20,223 nt of DNA from a virus. Under the pieces are notes generated by a model. It did not search any database. It had not been told where the DNA came from and was given only the letters and a program-made list of their open reading frames with translations. The stretch is taken from positions 1 to 20,223 of the IMG/VR virus record IMGVR_UViG_3300027834_000109. One strand, given 5' to 3'. Made by a program: the position numbers and the translations under genes. Positions 13,579 through 20,136 of the stretch are shown piece by piece; within the stretch, counting starts at the first letter, position 1, and each line of letters begins with the position of its first letter.

Positions 13579-14288
13579 GCCGCACTCCTTTGGGCTTGGC
13601 GGTGTAGGACGAAAGGCGCTAGGTAGGTCAGCAGCGCCTCGGTTTGCTCGCTATCCAGCGCCAGCTCGATCTCGCTGACGCACAGGGTCAGGGTGCCGTC
13701 GCTGGCCAGTGCGAAGCGGGGCTCCTCGTCGGCCTCGGGCAGCGTGCCGCCGGGCAGAAAGCCCAGCGATTCGCGCAGGTTGCTTAGCACGTCACTCAGC
13801 GTGGGCGGCGCTTGCTCGGCTGCCGGGGCGGTGGCAGGCACCACCGACCAGGCGCAGCGGCCATGGCCATCCAGGCGCATCTTGTCCACCAGGCCGTCAC
13901 GACCCAGGGCGTTCAGCGCTCGGGTGGCGGCCTTGCGATCCAGCTGCAGGTTGTGGGCGATCTGGCGCAGCGACAGCGGCTTGCCCATCTTGACCAGGTG
14001 TGCGTGCACGCGGCCCTTGATGGTTTTGGGCGTAACGCTGGGCGCTCCCTGCGCCAGCACGGGCAGGCGGTAGCAGCGGCCATTGGCACAGGGGTAGCTG
14101 ACCACCAGGCCGCGCTTGGCCATGGAGGCAAGCCGTGCGGCCACGCTGTGCCGCCCTTCGGCCAGCGCGCTGCGGGCGTAGATCTCGGCCACCGACAGGG
14201 TGTCGTCGGCATTGGCGAGGATCTGGCGAATCTCATCTTCCAGGGCGACTTCGATGTCGCTGGGCTCGGTCATGGCGCGCTCATTCAT
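13575..14288 (-). CDS. Double winged-helix early phage protein (237 aa)
   Basis: Two tandem winged-helix modules are visible. The first spans about residue 15-75 (EIRQILANADDTLSVAEIYA with a recognition region HSVAARLASMAKRGLVVSY, wing NGRCYRLP). The second spans about 87-150 (IKGRVHAHLVKMGKPLSLRQ with LDRKAATRALNALGRDGLVD). A linker rich in Ala/Pro leads to a C-terminal domain (about 185-230) with EPRFALASDGTLTLCVSEI. The role is probably DNA-binding regulation or replication support, located between B and gam. No family name is certain. ATG 14288 overlaps the preceding TGA (TGATG), and the gene ends in an ATGA overlap. Confidence 0.78.
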   Translation of the reverse strand: MNERAMTEPSDIEVALEDEIRQILANADDTLSVAEIYARSALAEGRHSVAARLASMAKRGLVVSYPCANGRCYRLPVLAQGAPSVTPKTIKGRVHAHLVKMGKPLSLRQIAHNLQLDRKAATRALNALGRDGLVDKMRLDGHGRCAWSVVPATAPAAEQAPPTLSDVLSNLRESLGFLPGGTLPEADEEPRFALASDGTLTLCVSEIELALDSEQTEALLTYLAPFVLHRQAQRSAA

Positions 14289-14686
14289 CAGGCGTTCCTC
14301 CGGGTGAAGTTACAGGCGGCGCTGCGCGGGTAGCGGTGATGGGCCAGCGGCTCAACAATCGCGCCATTGCGGCGCGGCAGGTGTGCCAGGGCACGCTCTT
14401 GGGCGGTGGTTTCTTCGCGCCAGCCCGCTACCAGCTCGCGCCAGTCTTGCCACTCCGCTTGCGAGGCGGTCGCGCTGGGCGCGTCCAGCCCGGTGTCTTG
14501 CTGCTGCCACAGCTTGAGCGCGGCGGCTTGCTGGGCAGGCAGCAGCGGCTCAGGCTCCAGCGCCAGGCGCTCAAAGCGGTCGATGTTGGCCAGGTACTGC
14601 ACCAGGTTGATGCCGTGGCGCGCTAACCGCAGGGCGATAAAGCGGTCGGCATAGTGCTCCAGGTGGGCGTCGCTATAGGCTTGCAT
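14288..14686 (-). CDS. Unrecognised early phage protein (132 aa)
   Basis: I chose ATG 14686, one base after the TGA of the upstream gene and with GGAG upstream. The open frame before it overlaps the neighbour in a non-protein-like way. The protein is helical: SDAHLEHYADRFIALRLARH, then YLANIDRFERLALEPEP, then QAEWQDWRELVAGWREET, with a basic C-terminus (HHRYPRSAACNFTRRNA). I do not recognise it. It lies between the B-operon genes and the double winged-helix gene, with which it shares a TGATG overlap. Confidence 0.72.
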   Translation of the reverse strand: MQAYSDAHLEHYADRFIALRLARHGINLVQYLANIDRFERLALEPEPLLPAQQAAALKLWQQQDTGLDAPSATASQAEWQDWRELVAGWREETTAQERALAHLPRRNGAIVEPLAHHRYPRSAACNFTRRNA

Positions 14687-14687
14687 G

Positions 14688-14999
14688 TCATTTCTCCAGG
14701 CGGGCCAGATAGGCCCGCTTGTCGGCTGGCCCCGGCGGGGCGTCGAGTAGGTCGATGGCCACCAGCGCCAGCGGCTCGCGGGTGCCGGTACGGCGGGCAT
14801 AGTCAGCGGCGGCAAACTGGTGCGCTTGGCGGGCATTCACGGCAGCCACTTCCAGCACCAGCCAGGCGGCCTCTAGGCCCTCCGGGGCGATCTCGACCCG
14901 GTACATACGCAGGTCACCGGCGCCGACGGTGATCGGTGACACGCCACCGAACAGGTCAGGGTGCAGCGGGCCGGGGATCTTCACGGTCTCGTGGTTCAC
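14688..14999 (-). CDS. Unrecognised early phage protein downstream of B (103 aa)
   Basis: The start is GTG at 14997-14999, in a GTGA overlap with the stop of B. The sequence has a Pro/Gly-rich beginning (VKIPGPLHPDLFGGVSPI). It then shows strands and helices (MYRVEIAPEGLEAAWLVLEV, then NARQAHQFAAADYARRTG) and an acidic/Pro segment near the end. No membrane segment, no Cys. The tight coupling to the transposition ATPase suggests co-expression with it. No family is recognised, and function is not inferred. Confidence 0.72.
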   Translation of the reverse strand: MNHETVKIPGPLHPDLFGGVSPITVGAGDLRMYRVEIAPEGLEAAWLVLEVAAVNARQAHQFAAADYARRTGTREPLALVAIDLLDAPPGPADKRAYLARLEK

Positions 15000-15964
15000 G
15001 CCTCACCTCCCAGGTCGTGCCAGGCATCGCGGATATGCTCGGCAGTCGGGCGGGCGGCACCGGTGGTGGCGGCAAACATGCTGGCCAGGCGCAGCGTTTG
15101 CGACAGGCCGCGCAGTGCGCCGGGGCGGCGGCCAATGTCCAGGCAAAGCTGGCGGGCGGGTTTCTCTTGGATCTGCCAGGCGTCTAGCAGCGCCAGCACA
15201 TCGGCATCCTTGGCGCGGGAAAGCCGCACGCGCTTGGCCACGCGGCTGAACAGCTGGGCAAAGCCCACGCTGCGGCTGCCGCCGGTTAGCTGGCTGTACA
15301 CCACCTCATTGCCCACCAGGGCCAGGCCGATTCCGGCGGCGTCATGAATGGAGCGCACGGCTTCCAGGGCGCGGTGGGTCAGGTGCTGGGCTTCGTCGAT
15401 CACCAGCAGGCCGCGTGTTTCGCGCACCCGCTCGATAATGTTGGCTTCCAGCATGTGCACCGCGCCGGTGGTGCGAATACCCAGCACCTGGGCAATGCGC
15501 GTCAGGATCGGGCCAGGGGCGGACACTGCTGGGGTGGCGGTCACCACCCACACGTTGGGGGCGCTTTGCTGGTAACGGGCAAGCGTGGTGCTTTTACCAA
15601 CGCCTGCACCGCCGTAGACCACCGACACGGCCTCAGCCATCTGGGCAAACGACAGGGCCGACATCACGGCGCGGGCGGTGGGCGTTTCCACCCAGTCGGG
15701 GGCGGCGGGCATTTGCCCCTCTAGCGCGGCGGATGCCTGGCGGCTTTCCAGCCAGCGGCGCACGCTCTCCTCAACGGCGGCCACATTGCCCTTGTAAGTG
15801 CCGCTTAACCACTGGTTAAGGCGGGCTTTACCCACGCCCGTTAGCTGGGCAAGCGCGGTTTGCGACAGGTTGTCGGCTTCCATGATCTGGCGCACTTCGC
15901 CAATCAGGGCATCGTTGTGGGCATTGCGGGTTTTGCTGAACTGGGTCACGTTTGAATCACTCAT
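14996..15964 (-). CDS. Transposition target-capture ATPase B (MuB-like)
   Basis: This 322-residue protein has an N-terminal helix-turn-helix domain (about 20-75, SQTALAQLTGVGKARLNQWL). An AAA+ ATPase domain follows: Walker A GGAGVGKST (118-126), Walker B LLVIDEAQH with Asp190/Glu191, and a sensor region ALVGNEVVY. MuB forms ATP-dependent filaments on target DNA, recruits the transposase-donor complex and gives target immunity. The gene follows A across an 80-bp gap with two hairpins. GGAG lies eight bases upstream of ATG 15964. The C-terminal domain (about 245-322) is helical as in MuB. No defect is visible. Confidence 0.93.
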   Translation of the reverse strand: MSDSNVTQFSKTRNAHNDALIGEVRQIMEADNLSQTALAQLTGVGKARLNQWLSGTYKGNVAAVEESVRRWLESRQASAALEGQMPAAPDWVETPTARAVMSALSFAQMAEAVSVVYGGAGVGKSTTLARYQQSAPNVWVVTATPAVSAPGPILTRIAQVLGIRTTGAVHMLEANIIERVRETRGLLVIDEAQHLTHRALEAVRSIHDAAGIGLALVGNEVVYSQLTGGSRSVGFAQLFSRVAKRVRLSRAKDADVLALLDAWQIQEKPARQLCLDIGRRPGALRGLSQTLRLASMFAATTGAARPTAEHIRDAWHDLGGEA

Positions 15965-15992
15965 CTGCTATACTCCATTTGCTTTTTGGAAA

Positions 15993-16040
15993 GGGCTTCG
16001 GCCCGTTGTTGGCTGGCCCTGGGCTCCACCCCAGGGCCAG
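15993..16040. other. Tandem hairpins in the A-B intergenic gap
   Basis: A perfect 11-bp stem (16013-16023 with 16030-16040, six-base loop) lies just after the A stop codon. It is followed on the minus strand by a GGGC/GCCC stem (16001-16004 with 15993-15996) with a CGAA tetraloop and then TTT. On the plus strand that loop is the stable TTCG. They could limit transcription from A into B or protect the A mRNA end. No long T-tract is present, so a full terminator is doubtful. Confidence 0.55.
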
Positions 16041-16044
16041 TGCT

Positions 16045-18018
16045 TTAAAGCTGGCGTTTCTTCCACTGGTCGAAGTTGCCACGCACCATCGAATCCCAGC
16101 TGTACTTCTCCGCGACGCTCTCGCTCTCCTCGTCGACCACCACGTCACTGCCAGCAACACGCTTGCGCTCGCCAAAGCTGCCGCGCACCACATCGGTTTG
16201 CAGCGGGGCGGTATCTTCCGGCTCCGGTGCGGGCATGTAGTCCAGGGTTTCCACTTCGCTCATGCGCTTCTCGGCCTGCACCTGCGCCTTGGCGGCCTTG
16301 GCGCGCTGGGTGCGGTTGCGCGCCCATTCGCGGGCGGCGCGGCTGTCGCCAAAGCCCACGGCAAACAGGCACTCGGCTTCACCGATATAGCGCCCGTCGA
16401 TCTGGTAGGCGTGCACCGACTCGTGCAGCGCATCGGGGTCGAAGCGCACTACTACCTTGCGACCGATATAGGGGATCAGCGCATCGCTGCCGTAGCGGTT
16501 CTTGCCGTTGGGGCCGCTGCCGATCTTTAGCGACAGGCTGCTGTCGCGCTGCACCGTGACCGCCTCGGCAGCCATCAGCCACATACGGCGCTGGGCTTGG
16601 GTGGGGCGGCGTACGCGGTCGGCACTGCGCTGGTAGCTTTCGTCGAACGCCTGGGCAAAGCTCATGCGCCCATCGCAAATCTCGGTGCGGCGGCCTTCCA
16701 TCTCGTTCCACTGGCGGATGGCATCGGCCAGCACCTGGCAGAACTCGGCAAAATCAATCGCGGTGCTGCCGTAGTTCTCGGGCTTGGCGGTGGGGTTGGG
16801 GCCGGTGTAGGCACCCCGGAACTCGTAGCGCTTGTCGGCATACTCACCCAGGCCGCCCACGCCAAAGCTGCGCTCTACCGGTTTAGCCTGGCCGTGACCC
16901 TTGCCCTTGAACACGCTTGTCCAGTGGATCTGGATGCCTAGCTGCGGCATCAGGCCAATCGGGTCTTCCTCTTTCACCTTGAAGCGGTAGCGGGTTTTAA
17001 CGCCGCCCGTCATCCACTTGTTGGCAGCGGCGCGGGTGTTGTCGATGGTGACGTGCTCGGGGATGCCAAAGCGCTCCAGCACATCGCCCAGCGACAGGCG
17101 GATCATGTCGGTGTGTTCGGTGCGGTCAGTGCGAAAGCCCACGATGCGGCGGCTGTATACGTCCTGCCAAAACCACGTTTTGGGGCGGTCGATCGTGCCG
17201 TCCGGGAACTTCACAAACACGTTGTGCTTGTAGCCATCGCCGTTCAGCCAGTACATGGCGTGCAGGTCGCGCACCGTGCGCTGCTGCGCGGGGTAAAGTC
17301 GCATTAATGCCTCCTCGCCTTCGCGGGTCAGTACGCGGGTAACAGTGGGTATTTCGTTGGCCCAGCGGGTCATGGTGCGCTTGCTGGGCAGTGTCCAGCC
17401 GTGCTGCTTGGCGGCCTCTTTGGCCCAGGCGTAGCAGGCGGCAATGCTGGGGGCTTCGGGGCGCAGGTATTGGGCCTTGAAGTATTCCCACGCTTCGGGG
17501 CTGCACTCGGCATTGGCACTGCGACCGCCGTAGCACGGCAGTAGCGCGGCCAGCCAGTCGCTGCGATCCACGCCCTTGACCTCACCCAGCCAGCGGTAGG
17601 CGGTGGAGCGCCCTTCGCCAAACGCCTTGGCGGCTTCGCTGACAGCCTTGGAGCGACCGCTGCCGCTGGCCACCAGCCGCTCCACGGCCTGCACCAGCTG
17701 CAGCTTGCGGGCGGCTTCGTCTTTCATGCCTTGTGGGGCGCGGTCATAGGCGGCCCACAGGCTCTCGCGATCCACCACTGCCGGGGTGCTGGGGGCACGG
17801 CGGGCGGTGGGCGGCGCCGGCTCGCTGGGGGCGGCGTGCTTCATCAGTGCGGCCTGGGTCTCCAGCGGCAGGGCATCGAACGCGTACTCCCTGCCACCGC
17901 CGCGCCCGGCGCGGGGGCGACTTTCCCAGTCGTCGCGCTTGGCACGGCGCACCACGGCGCTGTGCGTGTCGGGCATGCCGGGTAGGCCCGCTAGCTCTTT
18001 AGCGGTAAACCAGTTCAT
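16045..18018 (-). CDS. Mu-type DDE transposase A
   Basis: This 657-residue transposase has an N-terminal winged-helix domain (about 1-65, FTAKELAGLPGMPDTHSAVV), which in Mu binds the enhancer. End-binding helical domains follow (about 85-245) and then the DDE catalytic core. The triad is Asp261 (LNGDGY), Asp326 (TIDNTR) and Glu382 (AKPVERSFG). The spacings of 65 and 56 closely match Mu D269, D336 and E392. The C-terminal part includes a beta-barrel and an acidic/basic tail for B contact. I chose ATG 18018 (MNWFTAKE), with a G-rich ribosome site upstream; a GTG two codons earlier is possible. The triad is intact, so the prophage may be able to transpose. Confidence 0.95.
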   Translation of the reverse strand: MNWFTAKELAGLPGMPDTHSAVVRRAKRDDWESRPRAGRGGGREYAFDALPLETQAALMKHAAPSEPAPPTARRAPSTPAVVDRESLWAAYDRAPQGMKDEAARKLQLVQAVERLVASGSGRSKAVSEAAKAFGEGRSTAYRWLGEVKGVDRSDWLAALLPCYGGRSANAECSPEAWEYFKAQYLRPEAPSIAACYAWAKEAAKQHGWTLPSKRTMTRWANEIPTVTRVLTREGEEALMRLYPAQQRTVRDLHAMYWLNGDGYKHNVFVKFPDGTIDRPKTWFWQDVYSRRIVGFRTDRTEHTDMIRLSLGDVLERFGIPEHVTIDNTRAAANKWMTGGVKTRYRFKVKEEDPIGLMPQLGIQIHWTSVFKGKGHGQAKPVERSFGVGGLGEYADKRYEFRGAYTGPNPTAKPENYGSTAIDFAEFCQVLADAIRQWNEMEGRRTEICDGRMSFAQAFDESYQRSADRVRRPTQAQRRMWLMAAEAVTVQRDSSLSLKIGSGPNGKNRYGSDALIPYIGRKVVVRFDPDALHESVHAYQIDGRYIGEAECLFAVGFGDSRAAREWARNRTQRAKAAKAQVQAEKRMSEVETLDYMPAPEPEDTAPLQTDVVRGSFGERKRVAGSDVVVDEESESVAEKYSWDSMVRGNFDQWKKRQL

Positions 18019-18052
18019 GCACACCCCCGTTTGGGCTGTAATTCATTCATCG

Positions 18053-18529
18053 TCACGCCCTTTCAAACAGTTCAAGTTCTGGCGCACTGGCTTTCCGCAC
18101 GTTTTCGCGGTGGCCAGCGAGTTGCTTAATGGCTTGGGTAACGCCTTCCAGCGTTCCCTCTACGTCGTGTTGCTCGCGGTAAAAAAGGCTTAGGTGCTCA
18201 ACCGCCTTGTTCAGGCACGTTTGTAGATCCATCAGGTCGTGGTGGCTGCACGCCTTGCCTGCCGGTATATCGATCACCAGCTTTTGGGCGCTGCCTGCAA
18301 TCCACTGGGTGATGAACGTGGCACCACACGCAAACTCAAACGGGCGAATGCGGCGGGTGGGGATGCAGCCATCGGCAATCCACTTGTAAACCGTCCACTC
18401 ACTTACCCCGACCAGGTCGGCTATTTGCGCCACGCTGCGGTTGTGCTTGTGCAGCGCGTAGTCGGTGCATAGCCGGGTGGCATGCTCCAGGCTGTGCGGT
18501 TGGGCGGGCTTCCAGCGTTTACGGGTCAT
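18053..18529 (-). CDS. Helix-turn-helix early phage protein (158 aa)
   Basis: A helix-turn-helix near residue 28-60 (NRSVAQIADLVGVSEWTVYK, then WIADGCIPTRRIRPFEF) resembles MerR-like or excisionase-like DNA-binding modules. The C-terminal two thirds is helical with an amphipathic region (LMDLQTCLNKAVEHLSLFYR). It lies between ner and the transposase, a place where Mu-like phages of Pseudomonas also carry HTH proteins. It may regulate the early promoter or assist transposition; neither is shown. ATG 18529 follows a 104-bp gap with five GTGGC motifs. The stop is 34 bp before the transposase start. Confidence 0.78.
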   Translation of the reverse strand: MTRKRWKPAQPHSLEHATRLCTDYALHKHNRSVAQIADLVGVSEWTVYKWIADGCIPTRRIRPFEFACGATFITQWIAGSAQKLVIDIPAGKACSHHDLMDLQTCLNKAVEHLSLFYREQHDVEGTLEGVTQAIKQLAGHRENVRKASAPELELFERA

Positions 18530-18549
18530 TGGGGCTGTATCCTTGTCCA

Positions 18550-18615
18550 GTGGCTACAAACGTGGCGCTACTCTGTGGCTAGGCGACCTCTCTGGTGGCG
18601 GCTAACCTGAGTGGC
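18550..18615. repeat. Array of five GTGGC motifs upstream of the HTH gene
   Basis: GTGGC occurs at 18550, 18562, 18575, 18595 and 18611 (plus strand). Four are followed within a few bases by CTA (two GTGGCTA, one GTGGCGCTA, one GTGGCGGCTA). They fill most of the 104-bp gap between ner and the HTH gene. The GTGG core matches the arms of the palindromes in the early promoter. Probably binding sites for the repressor, Ner or the HTH protein. Confidence 0.5.
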
Positions 18616-18633
18616 ACATGAAGGGAGTTGACC

Positions 18634-18930
18634 CTATGCTGCTTTTCTATTGCTCTGCTGACAGTTCCGTTTATTGGCACCAGTGGTATCCTTGTTCGCG
18701 TAACGGCTCGGCCAAATGGTCATGGGGTCGGTACCAATCGCGTCGGCAATCAACCGCTCGCCTTTCGGCCAATGCCGATCAAGCGCAACGGTTAGCGTGG
18801 TCGCACATGAGTAGCCGTGGTGCGTGGCGAGCTTTCGCAGAGACCAGCCAGCTTTACGGACAGCGGCGACGATGTCGGCGCGATGCCAGTCTTCTGGACT
18901 GGCTTTTTTTGATGCGCTTTTTTCATTCAT
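18634..18930 (-). CDS. ner: Ner-like transcriptional regulator
   Basis: This 98-residue protein contains the Ner/Nlp winged HTH family core: SPEDWHRADIVAAVRKAGWS then LRKLATHHGYSCATTLTVAL and WPKGERLIADAIGTDPMTIW PSRY, all family hallmarks. In Mu, Ner dampens both the early and repressor promoters. The start is ATG 18930 (MNEKSASKK): the open frame reaches 19020, but the extra N-terminus overlaps the early promoter and is not family-like. Another in-frame Met is absent before the core. The gene is the first of the early operon. On the opposite strand its 5' part contains a perfect terminator-like hairpin (separate entry). Confidence 0.9.
   Translation of the reverse strand: MNEKSASKKASPEDWHRADIVAAVRKAGWSLRKLATHHGYSCATTLTVALDRHWPKGERLIADAIGTDPMTIWPSRYANKDTTGANKRNCQQSNRKAA
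18885..18910 (+). terminator. Perfect intrinsic terminator on the plus strand, inside ner (antisense)
   Basis: GCCAGTC (18885-18891) and GACTGGC (18897-18903) form a 7-bp stem with a five-base loop, followed directly by seven T (18904-18910). On the plus strand this is a textbook intrinsic terminator; on the minus strand (ner) the order is inverted and it would not terminate. It could stop plus-strand read-through into the control region and repressor. It overlaps a conserved coding part of ner (KKASPEDWHR). Confidence 0.7.
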
Positions 18931-18972
18931 GTGTAAAAGGCTCTTTGCTGCTTTCGGGTTAGTACATGAATG

Positions 18973-19001
18973 AATATAGCGCCACGAATGTGGATGGTCA
19001 A
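18973..19001 (-). promoter_or_regulatory. Early promoter (P_e-like) for ner and the transposition operon
   Basis: On the minus strand, TTGACC (18996-19001) and TATATT (18973-18978) are separated by exactly 17 bp: a near-consensus sigma70 promoter, 43 bp upstream of the ner ATG. The spacer contains the palindrome CCACGAATGTGG. A second palindrome-like element abuts the -35. This is the best promoter in the window and lies where the Mu early promoter does, divergent from the repressor. Confidence 0.85.
18982..18993. promoter_or_regulatory. Operator palindrome in the early promoter spacer
   Basis: CCACGAATGTGG is a perfect 4-bp-arm palindrome between the -35 and -10 of the early promoter. A bound repressor here would block RNA polymerase directly. 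It starts exactly 20 bp from the next related element (19002). Confidence 0.65.
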
Positions 19002-19013
19002 CCACGTTATTGG
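19002..19013. promoter_or_regulatory. Second operator element beside the early -35
   Basis: CCACGTTATTGG has the same CCA...TGG frame as the spacer palindrome and lies two helical turns away, directly upstream of the early -35. Flanking it are two GGTCAA repeats (18996-19001, 19015-19020). ACCACGTT at 19001-19008 is repeated in inverted form at 19040-19047. Confidence 0.55.
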
Positions 19014-19039
19014 AGGTCAATGTTCGGCATGCCTGTAAA

Positions 19040-19052
19040 AACGTGGTAATAA
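19040..19052. promoter_or_regulatory. Third operator element / repressor promoter area
   Basis: AACGTGGT (19040-19047) is the exact inverse of ACCACGTT at 19001-19008 and runs into TAATAA (19047-19052), an AT-rich -10-like sequence for the plus-strand repressor gene. I cannot define one clear -35 for that promoter. Binding here would autoregulate the repressor. Confidence 0.45.
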
Positions 19053-19091
19053 ATTATTAAAAACACTGAAATCAAGGGCTTAGGTGTAACT

Positions 19092-19583
19092 ATGACGCGT
19101 CAAACTTCTACGAACGAAGAGGTCAATGTTCAGGCCGCGAAGGTTGACGCGTTTGGGGAGCGGGTTTCCGTGGCCATAGATCGAGTGGGTGGCTCCACGA
19201 AAATGGCAGAAATAGCAGAAGTGTCCACTTCTGTGCTCAGCAAGTGGCGGCGTGGCGAGTCAGACCCGTCACGCTCAAGGCTCGTAAAGATGGCTAATGC
19301 AGCAGGCGTTTCGGTGGAGTGGCTAGCCACGGGTAAAGGCGCGCCAGACGGCACAGCAGAAGCGCCCAAGGCACCGCCCGCCGGGCCAAGCGAGGAGAAT
19401 CTGGCGTTACTGGAGGAGGTGGCAACGGCGGCGTTTGTGGAGCTTCAGGCGCGCAACATCCACCTGGAGCCCGCCGCCCAAGCGCGCCTGGTGCGCGTGC
19501 TATACCGCCATTTCGCCAGCAAAAACGAACGACCAGACCACGATACCGTAAGCAATATCATAGACTTAGCCGCATGTAGATAG
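19092..19583 (+). CDS. Xre/HTH_3-type prophage repressor
   Basis: This 163-residue protein has a lambda-Cro-type helix-turn-helix at about 17-75 (FGERVSVAIDRVGGSTKMAE, then VSTSVLSKWRRGESDPSRSR and ANAAGVSVEWLATGKG). A Pro/Ala linker leads to a helical C-terminal part (ENLALLEEVATAAFVELQAR). There is no S24/LexA-like peptidase domain, so RecA-stimulated self-cleavage is not expected. It is divergent from ner and the early promoter, the place of the Mu c repressor, but is a different fold from Mu c. ATG 19092 has AGGTG upstream. It is probably the lysogeny repressor that binds the GTGG/CCAC operators; specificity is inferred. Confidence 0.85.
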   Translation: MTRQTSTNEEVNVQAAKVDAFGERVSVAIDRVGGSTKMAEIAEVSTSVLSKWRRGESDPSRSRLVKMANAAGVSVEWLATGKGAPDGTAEAPKAPPAGPSEENLALLEEVATAAFVELQARNIHLEPAAQARLVRVLYRHFASKNERPDHDTVSNIIDLAACR

Positions 19584-19606
19584 CGGCACGCACTCAGGGG
19601 GCAGGG

Positions 19607-20134
19607 ATGAAAGACGAGTTACAGAAACAAATTGGCGAGATCTTGGACAAGGGGCAGCAAGGCAGGGGCGCAGCAACGGTACACATCAGCATAGGCGACA
19701 TCGTGAACAACCAGGGCACGGTGGTGATTGGCGGCGACGTGCGGCGCGAAGGCAGCGCCAGCAGCGAGGAGGACAGCGACAGCGAAGGCGACCCAGGCGC
19801 CCCAGCGCTTCGCCAGGAACTGCACGCATTGCGCGAACAGCTTCAGCATCTTAAGCGACTGTTAACGACCGTTTACCGATCCTTTTTAAACACCCGTAAA
19901 CGCCCGCCAACTGCGCCGTGCGCTTGTCCCAACTTAAATGGCACAAACCGCCATTCCCGCCCGGTTGTCCCAATTTGCCCCACCCGCCGCTTTTCCCGTC
20001 CCGCTCGCACCGCAACCGCCGCCAAGCCGCGCCACGCCGCACTTCCCGTCCCGTTATATCTTCCCTGCTGCCACCAAATCCCACTCCCCACTATGTCCCA
20101 TACCTACTGTCCCCCCTCAAGCGGTGATAGGTGA
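19607..20134 (+). CDS. Unrecognised protein beside the repressor; C-terminal half of doubtful coding
   Basis: ATG 19607 is preceded by GGGGGCAGGG and lies 23 bp after the repressor stop, so both are probably one lysogenic operon. Residues 1-90 look like a protein: a helix (MKDELQKQIGEILDKGQQ), strands (TVHISIGDIVNNQGTVVIGG), an acidic Ser/Glu/Asp stretch, and a helix or coiled coil (LRQELHALREQLQHLKRLL). After about residue 95 the frame becomes Pro/Arg/Cys/Ser-rich and its DNA C-rich and G-poor, like non-coding terminal DNA. It stops at 20134. The real gene may have ended near 19865 before a lost stop or indel, or may be completed by DNA outside the phage. No family is recognised. Confidence 0.55.
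   Translation: MKDELQKQIGEILDKGQQGRGAATVHISIGDIVNNQGTVVIGGDVRREGSASSEEDSDSEGDPGAPALRQELHALREQLQHLKRLLTTVYRSFLNTRKRPPTAPCACPNLNGTNRHSRPVVPICPTRRFSRPARTATAAKPRHAALPVPLYLPCCHQIPLPTMSHTYCPPSSGDR
19924..20113. repeat. GTCCC array in a C-rich strand; candidate phage left end
   Basis: GTCCC occurs at 19926, 19967, 19998, 20048, 20095 and 20109: six times in about 190 bp. They sit in related contexts: TTGTCCCAA twice (19924, 19965), TTCCCGTCCCG twice (19993, 20043), and TGTCCCA at 20094-20100. Reading inward on the minus strand, the motif at 20100 begins TGGGACA. Mu-like phage ends begin with TG, so 20100 is a candidate phage terminus with internal transposase sites behind it. This is inference. Confidence 0.45.
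19956..19981 (-). other. Canonical G-quadruplex motif on the minus strand
   Basis: On the minus strand, runs of GGGG, GGG, GGG and GGG are separated by loops of 6, 6 and 1 bases, satisfying the standard G3+N1-7 pattern. It overlaps one of the TTGTCCCAA repeats in the candidate end region. Confidence 0.5.
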
Positions 20135-20136
20135 CG

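Noticed and set aside
18931-19020. N-terminal extension of ner
   Set aside because: It would lie over the early promoter's -10 and -35 and is unlike the Ner family; ATG 18930 gives a normal N-terminus.
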